A stretch of DNA of 37,068 bases from a virus: IMG/VR virus record IMGVR_UViG_3300000311_000002, positions 44,761 through 81,828 of that record. The stretch is one strand, 5' to 3'. Made by a program: the position numbers and the translations under genes. The notes beneath the pieces are model-generated. The model had not been told where the DNA came from and did no database searches. It saw only the letters and a program-made list of their open reading frames with translations. Below are positions 14,584 through 22,907 of the stretch, piece by piece. Numbering within the stretch: position 1 is the stretch's first letter; each line of letters begins with the position of its first letter.

Positions 14584-17500
14584 ATGGATAGAGGGGCGAA
14601 TCAATTAAACTTCATGGTCAACTTCCGGGTTGTATGGGAGTCATTAAAAACCGGAGTTAATGATGTATTACAGTTTTTGTCTTCATCAGGTAGAACCATA
14701 AAGTCTTCTTTTAGCTCCTCTTTCGCTGACGTCGGTAAAATTCAGGATCAGTTTGAGAAAAATCCTTATTTAATTTCTCCCCTTGGTGCATCTAAAAATA
14801 TTAAAAAGAAAGTAGATGACCTAAAACGGATGTCTGATGATCTATATAAGACCTTAATAGATAACACGAGAAATTTTAGAGATGAAGCGGAATCTTTAAT
14901 TAACTCAACCCCAGGTATAAAAGATTTCTTTGCTCGTTTTTCAGAGGGAGCAAAGATGGCTGCTAAAGACCTAGCTGATGTTGCTGGTAAGATGGCTGGA
15001 ATGACCATGAAAGCCGGGGCTGCGTTAGGAATTGGAGCCATAGAAGCTATAAGGGAGGAAGCAAACGAACTAGAAAGATTATCAATAATGAGGGACAAGG
15101 ATAATAAGAGCCTTGTTGAACACAGAAAGTTGGTATCTGAAGAAGGGATAGCTATGTCGGAGGTTAACGCTAAGACCGGGGCTTCACACGACTCTTTATT
15201 AGCATATATGGATGAGTTAACTAAAGCTAAACTTCCTTTTGATGAATACTCAAAAAGTTTAATGGAATATGCTGGACACTTAAATAGGTTCATGAACGTA
15301 GATACTAGAGAGATTGCAAAATGGCAGGGAAGATTTCGAGTTACTTTCGGGGCCGCAGCGAAAGAGTCTACTGATGCGGTAAGAGTATTGGCAAGTAACT
15401 TAGATGCTCTGCAAAGAGAAAATTTAAGTTCTATGAATGACCTTATTTCTGACGTTAATTCATTTGACCAGGAAATACAGGCTTTTAATTCACAGAGGAT
15501 TAAGGATCTACATGGAGACAGGGAACAGGCTTTAAAAGAGACCGTGGAGTATGCAAGTAGACTGGCTGGAATTGCCGAGGTCATGAAGAAAAATCTTTTA
15601 CCCCCTGATGTAGGACCCAGAATTTCTCAGATGTTCAGGGAGATGGATGCAGAAAAACTTTATAAAACATTCTCATTAACTTTACAAAAAGCCAGAGATG
15701 CTGGTCATGCTGTCCCGGAATCACTTGAAAAATCTGCTGCGGCTATTAAAAAGGGTGATATTACTGGGTTTTTGATTAATTTAACAAGGGGGTTAGCCGA
15801 ACTGAAAAAAACTGGAAGTTTTGACTATATGACCAAGACAATAGCAGAATTTACTAAGGGTCTGGGTTTTGGCATTAGAGAACTTGGTATCTTTGCTAAT
15901 AAAGAAGAAGATATTGTTAAAGGTCTTACTAAAACAGAGGAGATTATTGAAAACACTTCCGGTAATGTAGAGGAGCTAAACAGGCGGATTAAAATGTTTG
16001 ATGAGACATCTACTCGTTCTATGGAAAGACTTATTGGATTATTTACTCATGGTTTTCGTGTGTTTGGGTATGTATTAAAAGATATTGCGTTTGACCCATT
16101 GGCAGACTCATTATCACATTTAATAGAAGTTATTTTAGGCCCTGGCGATGAACCTTATAAGAGGATAAGTGAATTTTCAAAAGCTTTGGGTGGACTATAT
16201 AAAGTTACTATGCCTTTTATGGCTTTGGGAGCGGTTACAATTGGTAAAACTTTAATAGGTAGAATGATTGAACTTTTACTTGGACCGGAAGTAGGTAAGG
16301 CAGCAAAAGCAGCAATGACTCTTACTGGGTCTATGAAAGGATTGTTTTCCCTTAGTGGTGGTCTTGTTTTAACTGCACTTGTTATGGCTATAGAGGATAT
16401 TCGAAAAAATGCGGATAAAATTCCAGAAGCCATAAGTGGTATAACTCAGAATATGAAAGATTTAAAAGTCATCCTTGATAAGACATGGGAAGGCACCCCG
16501 GTAAAAAAATACTGGGATGGGATAGTTCAATTTATAGATTTAGTGCAAGAAAAATTAAAAAATCTTCATATACCCTCATTGTCGAGGATGGTTAAGCAGC
16601 ATATTTCTAACTCAATTAGGACTCAATTGAATATAGAGAATGCGGCTAAGCCCGAAGGCCAACGTGGTGTTCCTCTTCCTATGGTTCAGGAAAAAGAAGA
16701 AGATGGTGGCCTATCTGAACTAGCTTTAGGTGCTATTGGGGGTAAGTATTTATATAATAAGTTCCGTAAGGCGGCAGGGTATTTTAGGGGAAGTAAGACA
16801 ACAGCAACTGGGGCCGCTACAGAGGCTGCTGCTACCGCAGGCCCCTCTACCCCACCTACAACCGGAACTGGCCGGGGATACTTTGCCGCGTGGCGTGACT
16901 CAATGGAAGCTGAGGCAGCTTCTACTGCTGCCGTGAGGCCCCAATCTTCTTGGTGGAATATAGCGTCTGGTAGAAAAGCGAAGGATGCTGTTGCTGCCCT
17001 TGGGGAAAATAATAAAGTTATTGGTGGGCTTTCAAAACTATTAGGTAGATTAGCTATTGCTGGGGTGGGAATGGAAACATTTTCAAGAAGGCAAAAAGAA
17101 AACCCTGACGAGAGCTTTGCTACTTCGGCTGTTGCTGCTGGTGGTAGGATGGCTGGAACTTATCAAGGAGCCGCAACCGGGGCAGCAATAGGAATGGGTG
17201 CTGGCCCAGTTACCGCTATTATTGGTGGTTTAATAGGAGGAATTGTTGGTGGTATAGGTGGGGAAGAGTTGGTGGTTGGGATTAAGAAAGGGCTAGAAAA
17301 TGGCCACCTTGCATCGGAAGTTGCAAAGGCTCTATTTATTACAATACCTCCTAAAATAATTGAGGGATTGGTAGAAGTTGGGAAGTCAATTAAAAATGTA
17401 CTAGAGGTTGGTATAAAAGATTTGTTTGATGCAATGACCCCAAGTGTAACCGGTTTTGTTGATTGGGTTCAAAAGAAGATTTCTAATTTTGCTAGTGGCT

Positions 17501-18066
17501 CTACTGAGGACGCTGTTGAGTCATCGAAAAAGGCAGTTCAGTCTGTTTATGAGGAGTCGAGGAGACTTGCTGAAGAAGCAAGTGCCGCTATGGGTCCTCG
17601 TAGTACAGAACCAAATCAAGGAAGTATGGTACAGCAATCTGGGTCTTGGGCGGGGTTTAACAGTCCTTTTCCTCCACAAGATCAGGTTTCAGTTGAGGAA
17701 CATGCCCAAGGAGGTATGGTAAGAAAACCAACTTTATCTTGGGTTGGAGAAGCAGGACCTGAAGCTATAATACCAACTTCAAAATTTCCTGAATTAGCTG
17801 AAGACGTTTCCGACTCTGTGATAAACAAATTAATATCTCTATTAAACCAGAATAGTCAATTAAAACAGAATAGTGATAGTACCCAAGATTATATAACAAA
17901 GGATAGAGATACTGAGAAAATAAGAGTTGATAACTCGGATATAATATTTACTCTACAAGAAATGTCTAGGGAAATTGTATCAGCAACAGATAGGGTTAAT
18001 GATACTTTAAGTAATTTTGGTTCAAGTAATCCATTAATTGACGGGTTAATAACAGGGAGATTTTAA
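14584..18066 (+). CDS. Tail tape measure protein
   Basis: A 1160-residue protein that sets tail length and is injected through the tube. Long helical, charged segments fill residues 1-480. Hydrophobic stretches lie at about 137-155, 537-575 (FMALGAVTIGKTLIG) and 862-900 (Gly/Ala-rich GMGAGPVTAIIGGLIGGIVG), the last typical of membrane-active parts. Near the end is the common tape-measure signature with AQGGMVRKPTLSWVGEAGPE AIIP (about 1041-1066), followed by a coiled-coil-like tail (VINKLISLLNQNSQL). I saw no cysteine. At the usual rule of about 1.5 angstrom per residue the tail would be near 170 nm; that is inference. Its stop overlaps the next start. Confidence 0.92.
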   Translation: MDRGANQLNFMVNFRVVWESLKTGVNDVLQFLSSSGRTIKSSFSSSFADVGKIQDQFEKNPYLISPLGASKNIKKKVDDLKRMSDDLYKTLIDNTRNFRDEAESLINSTPGIKDFFARFSEGAKMAAKDLADVAGKMAGMTMKAGAALGIGAIEAIREEANELERLSIMRDKDNKSLVEHRKLVSEEGIAMSEVNAKTGASHDSLLAYMDELTKAKLPFDEYSKSLMEYAGHLNRFMNVDTREIAKWQGRFRVTFGAAAKESTDAVRVLASNLDALQRENLSSMNDLISDVNSFDQEIQAFNSQRIKDLHGDREQALKETVEYASRLAGIAEVMKKNLLPPDVGPRISQMFREMDAEKLYKTFSLTLQKARDAGHAVPESLEKSAAAIKKGDITGFLINLTRGLAELKKTGSFDYMTKTIAEFTKGLGFGIRELGIFANKEEDIVKGLTKTEEIIENTSGNVEELNRRIKMFDETSTRSMERLIGLFTHGFRVFGYVLKDIAFDPLADSLSHLIEVILGPGDEPYKRISEFSKALGGLYKVTMPFMALGAVTIGKTLIGRMIELLLGPEVGKAAKAAMTLTGSMKGLFSLSGGLVLTALVMAIEDIRKNADKIPEAISGITQNMKDLKVILDKTWEGTPVKKYWDGIVQFIDLVQEKLKNLHIPSLSRMVKQHISNSIRTQLNIENAAKPEGQRGVPLPMVQEKEEDGGLSELALGAIGGKYLYNKFRKAAGYFRGSKTTATGAATEAAATAGPSTPPTTGTGRGYFAAWRDSMEAEAASTAAVRPQSSWWNIASGRKAKDAVAALGENNKVIGGLSKLLGRLAIAGVGMETFSRRQKENPDESFATSAVAAGGRMAGTYQGAATGAAIGMGAGPVTAIIGGLIGGIVGGIGGEELVVGIKKGLENGHLASEVAKALFITIPPKIIEGLVEVGKSIKNVLEVGIKDLFDAMTPSVTGFVDWVQKKISNFASGSTEDAVESSKKAVQSVYEESRRLAEEASAAMGPRSTEPNQGSMVQQSGSWAGFNSPFPPQDQVSVEEHAQGGMVRKPTLSWVGEAGPEAIIPTSKFPELAEDVSDSVINKLISLLNQNSQLKQNSDSTQDYITKDRDTEKIRVDNSDIIFTLQEMSREIVSATDRVNDTLSNFGSSNPLIDGLITGRF

Positions 18067-18800
18067 TGTACCGTGATTTACCGTTCCCTGGACCTCCTGA
18101 AAATGCTGCCATTGTTGACATGGTAAATAATTTTATAAGATTAGATTTTACTTATATGCCTCAGGGTTTTTCAGATGTTAAGGGAGCTAATTATTCTAAT
18201 ATAAGTGTTATAGGAAGATCAGAACCAATGCTTGGTTATGCTGGTTCCGGGGCTCGTATGTTGTCGGTTCAATTGATTTTTGCTGCTCATGGACGAAACG
18301 GGAGTAGTATTTATGATTGTGCTCTGAAAGAAGTAATAATACCAACTAGGATAGCAAGAAGTTGGCTATACCCAGATTACAGTAAAGGGAGATTAAGAGG
18401 ACTAAATGCTCCTGGGACTCCCCATCCGGTATTATTTGTTATTGGGGATTGGTTTTCTGTCCGTTGTGTAGTAAAGAATGTCCAGGTGAATTATAAGGCA
18501 CCTTGGGGTTATAATGATGTATTAATTTCTTCTATAACTACTCCTAAGACTGGATTTTTTGGTTGGGTTGAAGGGTTATTATCAAAAGCTCCTCAGGGGA
18601 TTACTTCTATATTAACTCAATCTTCTGCCCAGGCTTACACAGATGATATAACGGTCGAATCCAGAAGTTCTATGATTCCTTTAATCGCGGAAGTGAATAT
18701 AAGTCTTCAAGAAGCGTCAGAGAATACTGAGTACTCACCGTGGGATTGGAGTCAAGTATTAAATAATTCTGATACACCACCGGAACTAGAAAATAAATAA
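18066..18800 (+). CDS. Baseplate hub / tube-initiator protein (contractile-injection-system tube-like)
   Basis: A 244-residue protein whose ATG overlaps the tape measure stop. It has a beta-rich layout with GYAGSGARMLSVQLIFAA, a basic helix containing ARSWLYPDY, then PHPVLFVIGDWFSVRCVVKN and VQVNYKAPWG, and a final strand IPLIAEVNISLQEAS. The order 'P-x-V-L-x-(V/I)-G-x-x', 'V-x-V-x-Y' and a closing '(V/I)-x-(V/I)-x-L-x-E' is that of CIS_tube/LysM-type proteins that begin the tube on the baseplate. Position after the tape measure agrees. A near-equivalent of T4 gp54/gp48 is possible; by eye I cannot choose. Confidence 0.65.
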   Translation: MYRDLPFPGPPENAAIVDMVNNFIRLDFTYMPQGFSDVKGANYSNISVIGRSEPMLGYAGSGARMLSVQLIFAAHGRNGSSIYDCALKEVIIPTRIARSWLYPDYSKGRLRGLNAPGTPHPVLFVIGDWFSVRCVVKNVQVNYKAPWGYNDVLISSITTPKTGFFGWVEGLLSKAPQGITSILTQSSAQAYTDDITVESRSSMIPLIAEVNISLQEASENTEYSPWDWSQVLNNSDTPPELENK

Positions 18801-19336
18801 TGGCTGAAGAAAGAGAAATAATAAATGTAGAGTATAGACTCTATGACTATCTAACGGTAGGAGAATATCTTCATTCTAATATTATAAGAATAGACCATTA
18901 TTTTTCTAAGGAAATTGATGACCGAATAAATATTTCTGATGGACTCGCCGTCTTTACATTAGAAGCAAGATACCCAATAGGTAAACCAAGATCTAATACT
19001 GACACTGTTGGTAGCGTAGCTTTAGAAGTTGCTATACTACCTAGAACGTCAAGATATAAATCTACTTATGTTTACCCTGAGTTAGAAGGTGGGATGGGTA
19101 AGTGGCCGATTTCTGCTGCATCAGTCACTAAAGATGCAACTGACGAATATTTTAGGGTTGAGCTTAGGGAAGTATTTAGATTAGATTTAGTATCTTTTGC
19201 TGCTTATGGGACCCCCGATTATTGGTGGGTTATTGCATTAGCTAATGACATAAGAAATCCGTTTACCAGACCAATTTATAATGAAATTTTAAGAGTCCCA
19301 AGTATAAATAGAATACAGTCCCAGTTGATAAATTAA
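18800..19336 (+). CDS. gp53-like baseplate wedge protein
   Basis: A 178-residue protein starting at an ATG overlapping the previous TAA. The N-terminus carries YRLYDYLTVGEYLHSNIIRI, then beta-rich sequence. The C-terminal signature is YGTPDYWWVIALANDIRNPF followed by an ILRVPSINRIQ end. A 'D-Y-W-W-x-I-x-x-x-N-x-I-x-x-P-F ... (L/I)-x-(I/V)-P' run is characteristic of T4 gp53-type wedge proteins. It sits between the tube initiator and the hub, as expected for the baseplate cluster. The extra N-terminal beta-rich part is longer than the motif requires and its role is unknown. Confidence 0.75.
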   Translation: MAEEREIINVEYRLYDYLTVGEYLHSNIIRIDHYFSKEIDDRINISDGLAVFTLEARYPIGKPRSNTDTVGSVALEVAILPRTSRYKSTYVYPELEGGMGKWPISAASVTKDATDEYFRVELREVFRLDLVSFAAYGTPDYWWVIALANDIRNPFTRPIYNEILRVPSINRIQSQLIN

Positions 19337-19337
19337 A

Positions 19338-21422
19338 ATGCCAAGCATATTAAGAAATACCAATCGTGGGGAAGTTAGGGATTGGATTGATGCTCGTTCA
19401 GGAGGGATAGATCCTGACTTTTTAGAGGCCATAGCTTTGAATGAAGGGTCTGGTAATTTGAATACTTGCCTTGATGGGAAACCCACTGGAGGTAAGGGGT
19501 CGCCATGGGTGTATGGGATGATGCAAATAAGTGCCGCAGCGGCAGTTGATGCGAAGTTTGATATTGCCAATTTTAAAACGGGTGCTGGCTTAGTAAAGGA
19601 GCTTGAGTATGGATATAGCCGGGGTAGGCTCTCAAATCCCTCTAGTTTATCAGACCCCGACATAAATGTTAGGGCTTCCGCTGGGTATTTTAAGTGGTTA
19701 AGAGATAAGTATTGTGGTGGGGACGGAACTGCTTATAGAAAGATGGCTATTGGTTATCATGCTGGGCCTTCTGCTTTAAGTTTTGTTGTTTCTTCTATAG
19801 GGCCAAACACTAGTACTTATGTAGAGAGAGTGATTAGAGACCTTAAAATTATTAAAGGGGCAGCGTTTGTTGATAGTGATATAGATTATACCAAACCAGT
19901 TTCTGAACAATTAGGAGCAAAAGCTAAATCAGGGTTTAGATGTAAAGCTGCTAAGGATTTAGTAGAGCCGGGGATGTTCCCATATCCATTACCCCCTAAT
20001 CCTTTTCACGCTACCTTCAGTTGTCAAATAGGTGGAATATTTAATCCAGATACAAGAAAGTTAGATGGTGGTTTTGATTTAACCCCTAAAAGACCCCAGT
20101 ATATAACTTACTTTGAGTATACAGAACGTCTTGGATCAGAGACAGACTCTTTTAGAATAAGGATGTTTGATCCTGAATGGGATTCAATTGAACAAGAAGT
20201 ATTGAGAAAATGTAACCCTGATTATATCCCTGTTTCAGTGGGTTCAATTTCTGTAATGAGGCCAGACGGGGCCGGAGTTCCGTTTTCTCGTAAAGAAAAT
20301 AAAAATCAGGTTAGGGAAAAATTTATTTATAGTGGTTTTGAAAATATGTCTTTGACTTGGGGTTATGTTTCAAGTGATTTTACTACCGGTGAACGTACTC
20401 CCGTATCTTTTGTTAGTAGCCCACGAATGGCCCGACTCATGGGGTATCAACCTACTTTCGTTGGTTGGGGGGTTGACCTTGAATTAACCGGGTTGGCAAC
20501 CGATATCCTGTCGAAGTTAGAGGGTGGTGAGGATTCTTATATAGGTGGTGAATATGAGACTCCCACTGATATAGCAAGAAAAATAGCCGAGAGAAATAAT
20601 TGGCCAGACCCTTGCCTTGAACAGAGTAAGGTTGTTCCAGGTGATGATGGGAAACCAAAAAATTGGGAAAAACCATCAAAAATGGATGATTTGACCTTTT
20701 TACAAACTATTGTAGCCCCATTAGCTATTAGTGCTGAAGATGAAAATCGTGGTGGCTTTATGGTAAATTTTGATAACGAAAAGAAAATGCTACATTTTCA
20801 CAGCGTCCCGTATAATTTACCAATTATAAGAGAATATGAATACGCTAGGAATAGAACAGGAGCGATAATATCTTATAAACCTGAGGTAAATGGAATAGCC
20901 ATGGTAAATTTAGGGGCTTCTACTACTATCGCTCAAGGCTACGATACTTTAAATAAAGAACCGATTACTGTCGAAGTGGATGCTAGTGTTACTAAAGATG
21001 CTCAAGTTGAGGGTGGAGTAACAACTTTTAGGACTGAGCCAACACCCGATAGTTTAGACCATGCAATCAGAGAAGAATTTGGGGATAAGTATTTTGATTC
21101 TTCCTTAAACTCAAAAGAAGCCGTACGAATTGAGGCAACAAACTATTTTACGTCTCTTAGAAAATTTGCTATGACTGCAACACTTAGAATTATTGGTGAC
21201 CCTTTAATAAAACCAATGAGAAGAATAAGAATAATAGTTAATAGCAGTCGTGGAGTTCCCCATTTTGTTTCAGGAACTTGGTTTATTCAAGAAGTAAAGC
21301 ATATTATTAAAAACGGTAGTTATTTTTGTGACCTGTCTTTATTTCGTCACGGTGGAGAAAGTTCTTCGGCGGGTGACATGGTTACATACGGTCAATACGA
21401 TAAAGGAATACAAAATGAGTGA
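19338..21422 (+). CDS. Baseplate hub protein fused to an N-terminal lytic transglycosylase
   Basis: A 694-residue protein. Residues about 20-175 form a soluble lytic transglycosylase (SLT) domain: catalytic Glu E36 in ALNEGSGNLN, then YGMMQIS, a helix with ASAGYFKWLRDKY, and AIGYHAGPSAL, matching the E-S-G / G-x-M-Q-(I/L) / A-Y-(N/H)-x-G motifs. Residues about 200-694 form the hub: beta-barrel-rich with FECQ-like strands (HATFSCQIGGIFN), DSFRIRMFDPEWD, FIYSGFENMSLTWG, a helical ETPTDIARKIAERNNW segment, and IRIIVNSSRGVPHFVSGTWF near the end, the layout of gp27/GpD-type late-control proteins. The enzyme would open peptidoglycan during tail penetration. In T4 the cell-wall enzyme is on gp5, not the hub, so this arrangement differs. 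Confidence 0.85.
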   Translation: MPSILRNTNRGEVRDWIDARSGGIDPDFLEAIALNEGSGNLNTCLDGKPTGGKGSPWVYGMMQISAAAAVDAKFDIANFKTGAGLVKELEYGYSRGRLSNPSSLSDPDINVRASAGYFKWLRDKYCGGDGTAYRKMAIGYHAGPSALSFVVSSIGPNTSTYVERVIRDLKIIKGAAFVDSDIDYTKPVSEQLGAKAKSGFRCKAAKDLVEPGMFPYPLPPNPFHATFSCQIGGIFNPDTRKLDGGFDLTPKRPQYITYFEYTERLGSETDSFRIRMFDPEWDSIEQEVLRKCNPDYIPVSVGSISVMRPDGAGVPFSRKENKNQVREKFIYSGFENMSLTWGYVSSDFTTGERTPVSFVSSPRMARLMGYQPTFVGWGVDLELTGLATDILSKLEGGEDSYIGGEYETPTDIARKIAERNNWPDPCLEQSKVVPGDDGKPKNWEKPSKMDDLTFLQTIVAPLAISAEDENRGGFMVNFDNEKKMLHFHSVPYNLPIIREYEYARNRTGAIISYKPEVNGIAMVNLGASTTIAQGYDTLNKEPITVEVDASVTKDAQVEGGVTTFRTEPTPDSLDHAIREEFGDKYFDSSLNSKEAVRIEATNYFTSLRKFAMTATLRIIGDPLIKPMRRIRIIVNSSRGVPHFVSGTWFIQEVKHIIKNGSYFCDLSLFRHGGESSSAGDMVTYGQYDKGIQNE

Positions 21423-22104
21423 AGTATTAGTTTCTGGTAAAATCCCTTATAGATTTCAACTTGCAAAGAACGTTGGTGCTCTGTTATCCCCGGCAAGGAA
21501 TGCAAAGCTTCATGTGTATTGGTCTGGGACATCTAGTGAAGTACAATTATCGGCTGATTCTGAAGGCAATGTAGAGTTATCTCAACCTCTTACTCTAGAC
21601 GAAGATGGGGAAGCTTTTTTTTATTTAGAACCAGGACTAATAAGTTTAGTTATTGAACTCGACGATTCCACGAGTGAAACAATAGAAGATGCTGTATTAG
21701 GTGGGACAGTCACGGTAAATTATACTGGTGATTTCATGATGACAAATACAGCTACTGTAGCCCTTAGTGGTTCTACTGGTACGGCAAGTAATATTATTCC
21801 TGCTGGGGCGTTGGTTATAGCAGTTTTAGTTGAAGTAATGGAAGAAGTTAGTGGTATCAGTACTATTCCTAATGTTAGTGGGTTTAACGTTGGGTTAAGC
21901 GATGATACTAATGCTTGGTCATATCAACCTATTAGTACTGCTTTAGCAACTAAAACAACTTCTGGTGATTTTGCTGTGAAAAGTCCAATTTATATAGGTA
22001 GTGAAGCCAGAGACGTCATATTATCTGCTTATCCAGAAGGGTCTATTTTTGATGAGGGTAGTGTAAAGGTTGTAGTTAGATATATTATGCAACAGGTTTC
22101 TTAA
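21415..22104 (+). CDS. Baseplate/fibre adaptor protein, putative
   Basis: A 229-residue protein; I chose the ATG at 21415, overlapping the end of the hub gene and preceded by AAGGA. The first half has GKIPYRFQLAKNVGALLSPA and VELSQPLTLDEDGEAFFYLE, a pattern I associate with phage fibre N-terminal domains ('...P-L-x-(A/L)-D-x-x-G-x-x-x-x-Y-L-x-P-G'), which dock fibres to the baseplate. The second half is a beta domain with NTATVALSGSTGTASNIIPA and VVVRYIMQQVS, as in other phage virion proteins. It has no signal peptide and no Thr/Pro linker, unlike the four genes after it. Probable adaptor between baseplate and the receptor-binding set; inferred. Confidence 0.55.
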   Translation: MSEVLVSGKIPYRFQLAKNVGALLSPARNAKLHVYWSGTSSEVQLSADSEGNVELSQPLTLDEDGEAFFYLEPGLISLVIELDDSTSETIEDAVLGGTVTVNYTGDFMMTNTATVALSGSTGTASNIIPAGALVIAVLVEVMEEVSGISTIPNVSGFNVGLSDDTNAWSYQPISTALATKTTSGDFAVKSPIYIGSEARDVILSAYPEGSIFDEGSVKVVVRYIMQQVS

Positions 22105-22114
22105 CGGATTAATT

Positions 22115-22897
22115 ATGTTAAAATTATTTTATATATTTTTATTTGTTTTTATTACTGTTTTTGTTGCTGGGGCTCAAACTACTCCATCAACTAATACCCC
22201 TACAGCAACAGTTACGCTGACTCGTACTATTACGAAGACACCAACACCAACTAGAACTTCCGCTATTTGTTTTGAAGAAGGAACGTCTGTATGGAGAGAA
22301 GGATGCAATGTCCCTTCGGCTGGGTCTAGGCTAATTTCTATAAATGATAAAGATGCTAAATTTATTCCTCCTCCGTGGAAGTTTGCTCCTTTTGATGCTT
22401 CTATTATGGATGTCGATGGAACAGTCTGTAAAATAGTAACAGTTCAAAACTTTTTAGGTATTTTTGATCGTGGTATTTATTGTACTAAAGGGGGTGGAGA
22501 CGGAATAATTCAATCTAGTACATTAATACCATTAGCAGGAGTTGCTGGTAGTACAGTAGACTTCTTAATCAATTGGACTTTCGCTGGAACTTATACAGGT
22601 AATTGGGAAGGGTTAGCTTCTTGTTTTTGTAGACAAACAACGGGAACTTCGGTTCTGTCTAGCTCAGATTTTCCAGACCTACCCTACGCGAAAGAAATTG
22701 GCACTCATATACAAGGAACTACTAGCCCAGTAGATAAATTAATGTTAGTATCCGGGGTTCAGTGTGGTGGTGATTGTTCTATACCTGCGTCAAAGTTATT
22801 TTGGAAGATAGAATTTTATGGAAGTAGTACAACTGCCGATTCTGAGCATATGTATTTAACTGACGTTTCTATTTTATTGCCATCAACTGGGAACTAG
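22115..22897 (+). CDS. Exported protein with Thr/Pro linker and cysteine-rich domain (copy 1)
   Basis: A 260-residue protein. A Sec-type signal peptide (K3, a long hydrophobic core, AGA before Q21) is followed by a Thr/Pro linker at residues 22-49, then one domain (50-260). The domain begins CFEEGTSVWREGCNVP and has eight cysteines in all. The same domain ends the next gene's product, where it starts CFDEGTSVWRHNCNIP. C105 and C123 here become Ala and Phe in that copy, a coupled loss that suggests a disulphide. No lipobox, anchor or lectin fold is recognised. It lies in the receptor-binding position of a tail operon, yet appears to be exported; function unknown. Confidence 0.65.
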   Translation: MLKLFYIFLFVFITVFVAGAQTTPSTNTPTATVTLTRTITKTPTPTRTSAICFEEGTSVWREGCNVPSAGSRLISINDKDAKFIPPPWKFAPFDASIMDVDGTVCKIVTVQNFLGIFDRGIYCTKGGGDGIIQSSTLIPLAGVAGSTVDFLINWTFAGTYTGNWEGLASCFCRQTTGTSVLSSSDFPDLPYAKEIGTHIQGTTSPVDKLMLVSGVQCGGDCSIPASKLFWKIEFYGSSTTADSEHMYLTDVSILLPSTGN

Positions 22898-22907
22898 ATA
22901 AAATTTT

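Noticed and set aside
14766-15584. A 272-codon antisense frame inside the tape measure gene.
   Set aside because: The tape measure is well supported on the + strand, no gene here is on the - strand, and the antisense product is Ser/Leu/Ala-rich low-information sequence.
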